From positions 1 through 13,093 of the forward strand of contig DFEL01000179.1 in the NCBI GenBank assembly GCA_002369055.1: DNA of 13,093 nucleotides, in the 5' to 3' direction. A model generated the notes under the pieces. The model did not search any database, was not told the DNA's origin, and saw only the letters and a program-made list of their open reading frames with translations. Shown here in pieces: positions 11,934-13,093 of this stretch. This stretch comes from Cyanobacteria bacterium UBA3803 (GTDB taxonomy: Bacteria; Cyanobacteriota; Vampirovibrionia; Gastranaerophilales; Gastranaerophilaceae). Made by a program: the position numbers and the translations under genes. Positions within the stretch are counted from its first letter, which is position 1. Each line of letters opens with the position of its first letter.

Positions 11934-12674
11934 TTAGTCGCAAGATGTTTTATCCTTAGCCCAACTTAAGACTTGACCGCTATTGCTATTGCATTTATGG
12001 TCATTAGATGCTTTTCTGTAATCTAAGTTTCCGTTATAAACAACCCAAGCTGTGCAACCAGGACCACCTGCTGTTTGACAGTTTGATGCAAAAGTTGCTT
12101 TGTTGTCTGCTTCTGTCCCTGCCGGATAAATACCGGTTCTGGTTAGCCAAAATGCAAACTCATCAATACCTTGAACATTCTTGCCGTTATAACTATCGAT
12201 ATCAATAACAATAGAACCACATGTTTGTTTTAAACCTTCTGTTGTACCAACAGCGGTTGTACAATTGCTATCAAATACATTTACACCAATAGCCGTTCCA
12301 TCTGCTAATATTGCCGAGTAGCCAGTAGGGTCAGCACTTGCTGCACCTGCATTTGTCAATGCTTTTGCTGCACCTGCACATGTACTAGCACCTTTACATT
12401 CTTTTTGCAATTTCATATTTGCACCCAAACGATTACCTATAACATTTGCTGTCGGAGCTGTATTCCAATCTTGAAGCTCACCGTGTTGAGCAATCATTCT
12501 GCCAAAAGCGTCATCGAGGTTTGCATGTGCTTTTCTTACTTTAGCAACAATATCTTTATTGTTGGTGCTGTTTGTCAATGAAGGAATTGTCAGTGCTGCT
12601 ACAACACCAATAATACCCATTACGATTAGAGTTTCTGCTAATGTAAATGCCGTCAATTTTTTAATTTTTGTCAT
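11934..12674 (-). CDS. Prepilin-like protein with type IV pilin N-terminus
   Basis: A 246-residue protein. The N-terminus MTKIKKLTA-FTLAETLIVM is a class III (prepilin) signal. Cleavage would fall after A9, giving mature F1 and Glu5 (E14), and the following hydrophobic helix (about 10-33) is typical of type IV pilins and type II secretion pseudopilins. The -1 residue is Ala instead of the usual Gly, so processing may be slower or use a tolerant peptidase. The C-terminal domain (about 45-246) is rich in Cys, Asn and Gly. It contains NVQGIDEFAFWLTRTGIYPAG, with likely disulfides. It has its own promoter and an AAAGGAG site 9 nt before the ATG. The adjacent upstream gene is a paralogue. No pilus assembly gene is visible. 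Confidence 0.9.
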   Translation of the reverse strand: MTKIKKLTAFTLAETLIVMGIIGVVAALTIPSLTNSTNNKDIVAKVRKAHANLDDAFGRMIAQHGELQDWNTAPTANVIGNRLGANMKLQKECKGASTCAGAAKALTNAGAASADPTGYSAILADGTAIGVNVFDSNCTTAVGTTEGLKQTCGSIVIDIDSYNGKNVQGIDEFAFWLTRTGIYPAGTEADNKATFASNCQTAGGPGCTAWVVYNGNLDYRKASNDHKCNSNSGQVLSWAKDKTSCD

Positions 12675-12715
12675 ATAAAGACTCTCCTTTTAAACTAGTC
12701 TTGCTGCTAACTTTT

Positions 12716-12744
12716 ATCATAACATATATACTTTTTTTTTTCAA
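12716..12744 (-). promoter_or_regulatory. Promoter of the complete prepilin gene
   Basis: TTGAAA (12744-12739) and TATGAT (12721-12716) on the minus strand are 17 bp apart, each matching 5 of 6 consensus positions. Transcription would begin near 12709, giving a leader of about 35 nt. The spacer is mostly a run of A, which may favour bending. Confidence 0.65.
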
Positions 12745-12748
12745 TATA

Positions 12749-12764
12749 TAATACTAAAGTATTA
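12749..12764. promoter_or_regulatory. Perfect palindrome just upstream of the prepilin -35
   Basis: TAATACT-AA-AGTATTA, with 7-bp perfect arms and a 2-bp centre, is too tight for a stable hairpin and is more like a dyad for a dimeric regulator. It ends 4 bp upstream of the -35 (12739-12744), the position typical of an activator site. It lies in the 101-bp gap between the two prepilin genes. Confidence 0.45.
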
Positions 12765-12775
12765 ACACTTTTTAA

Positions 12776-13093
12776 CTATTTTTCTTTTTCAAATAATGCT
12801 TCTTTTCCATATAAAACTCTTGCTGTACAACCGAATGCATTTGTTTTCAAGCTTTTTACGCAATCACCTTCTTTGTATGGGAAAGTTTTATCTCCGTCTG
12901 TACCTGTTGGTATAATACCGTCACGAGTGATGTAGAATAAGAATAAATCCTGACCGTATAAATTTTTATTTTTACCTTTTTGCGTGTTAAAAATATCAGT
13001 ATATGCAGTACCGCAAACTTGTCTTAAATACAAAGGTGCAGTTGTTGAGCCTCCTGTTACGTCAATTTGACAATTAGGGTCTTCTATTTGAAA
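12776..13093 (-). CDS. Prepilin-like paralogue, partial (C-terminal part; 5' end outside window)
   Basis: The frame is open to the right edge, so at least 105 C-terminal residues are present and the start is missing. The TTG at 13031-13033 is probably not the real start, as the reading frame continues upstream (FQIEDPNCQIDVTGG...). The sequence parallels the downstream prepilin: a run containing CGTAYTDIFN, then GQDLFLFYITRDGIIPTGT matching GIDEFAFWLTRTGIYPAGT, then a Cys-containing NAFGCTARVLYG matching GPGCTAWVVYNG. This indicates tandem duplication. Cys positions match in part, so equivalent disulfides are likely. It has no visible terminator before the next gene's promoter, so readthrough into the downstream copy is possible. 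Confidence 0.85.
   Translation of the reverse strand, partial: FQIEDPNCQIDVTGGSTTAPLYLRQVCGTAYTDIFNTQKGKNKNLYGQDLFLFYITRDGIIPTGTDGDKTFPYKEGDCVKSLKTNAFGCTARVLYGKEALFEKEK

Noticed and set aside
1..13093. Defence system, toxin-antitoxin pair or prophage
   Set aside because: No nuclease, methyltransferase, integrase, phage structural or toxin signatures were seen. The 57-aa and 110-aa genes are small neighbours, but neither has a toxin or antitoxin motif that I recognise.

Overview
The window is AT-rich bacterial chromosome. It probably comes from a gut-associated non-photosynthetic cyanobacterial relative (Gastranaerophilales / 'Melainabacteria' type). This is an inference from three things: a diderm-style peptidoglycan gene set with an AMIN-domain amidase; FTLAE/GIIGVVAA-type prepilins carrying long Cys-rich C-terminal domains; and small orphan families (an RRWYD-repeat protein and an AASQARYLGLTARK protein) that I associate with that group from memory. 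No 16S rRNA, tRNA or other decisive marker is present.

Layout. Positions 1-911 hold no convincing gene. This is an island of short repeats: at least four palindromic or terminal-inverted-repeat elements, plus two arrays of an exact 7-bp CTCACNN repeat flanking two of them. Next come two plus-strand genes: a small helical protein of unknown function (912-1289) and rpsO (1386-1655), the latter closed by an intrinsic terminator. On the minus strand a compact run of eight genes reads leftward from 6892 to 1735: a membrane-anchored thioredoxin with a CSDC centre, a CcdA-type thiol-electron transporter, ribH, murQ, gpsA, ricT (PSP1 protein) and two small triple-span membrane proteins. Three junctions in this run are 1-nt TAATG stop/start overlaps. 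It appears to be one multi-cistronic unit mixing envelope redox, riboflavin synthesis, MurNAc-6-P recycling, phospholipid precursor synthesis and an Fe-S/RNase-accessory-type protein.

A second minus-strand group (9054 to 7038) holds three genes without recognised function: a 110-aa protein with a duplicated RRWYD module, a 57-aa charged protein and a 438-aa helix-ended protein with its own strong promoter. Divergent from it on the plus strand lie a three-AMIN-domain N-acetylmuramoyl-L-alanine amidase and, overlapping it by 35 nt, murI (glutamate racemase). The murI reading frame has no ATG, GTG or TTG upstream of its conserved N-terminus. The best start is an AUU codon behind a strong Shine-Dalgarno sequence.

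A 13-bp bidirectional terminator separates murI from two convergent tandem prepilin-like genes. One is complete, with its own promoter and a perfect palindrome just upstream of the -35. The other is its paralogue, cut by the window's right edge.

The most noteworthy items are the likely AUU-initiated murI, the repeat island with its CTCACNN heptamer arrays and large two-part stem, the RRWYD duplicated small protein, and the 438-aa orphan. I do not see a defence system, CRISPR array, transposase or phage module.
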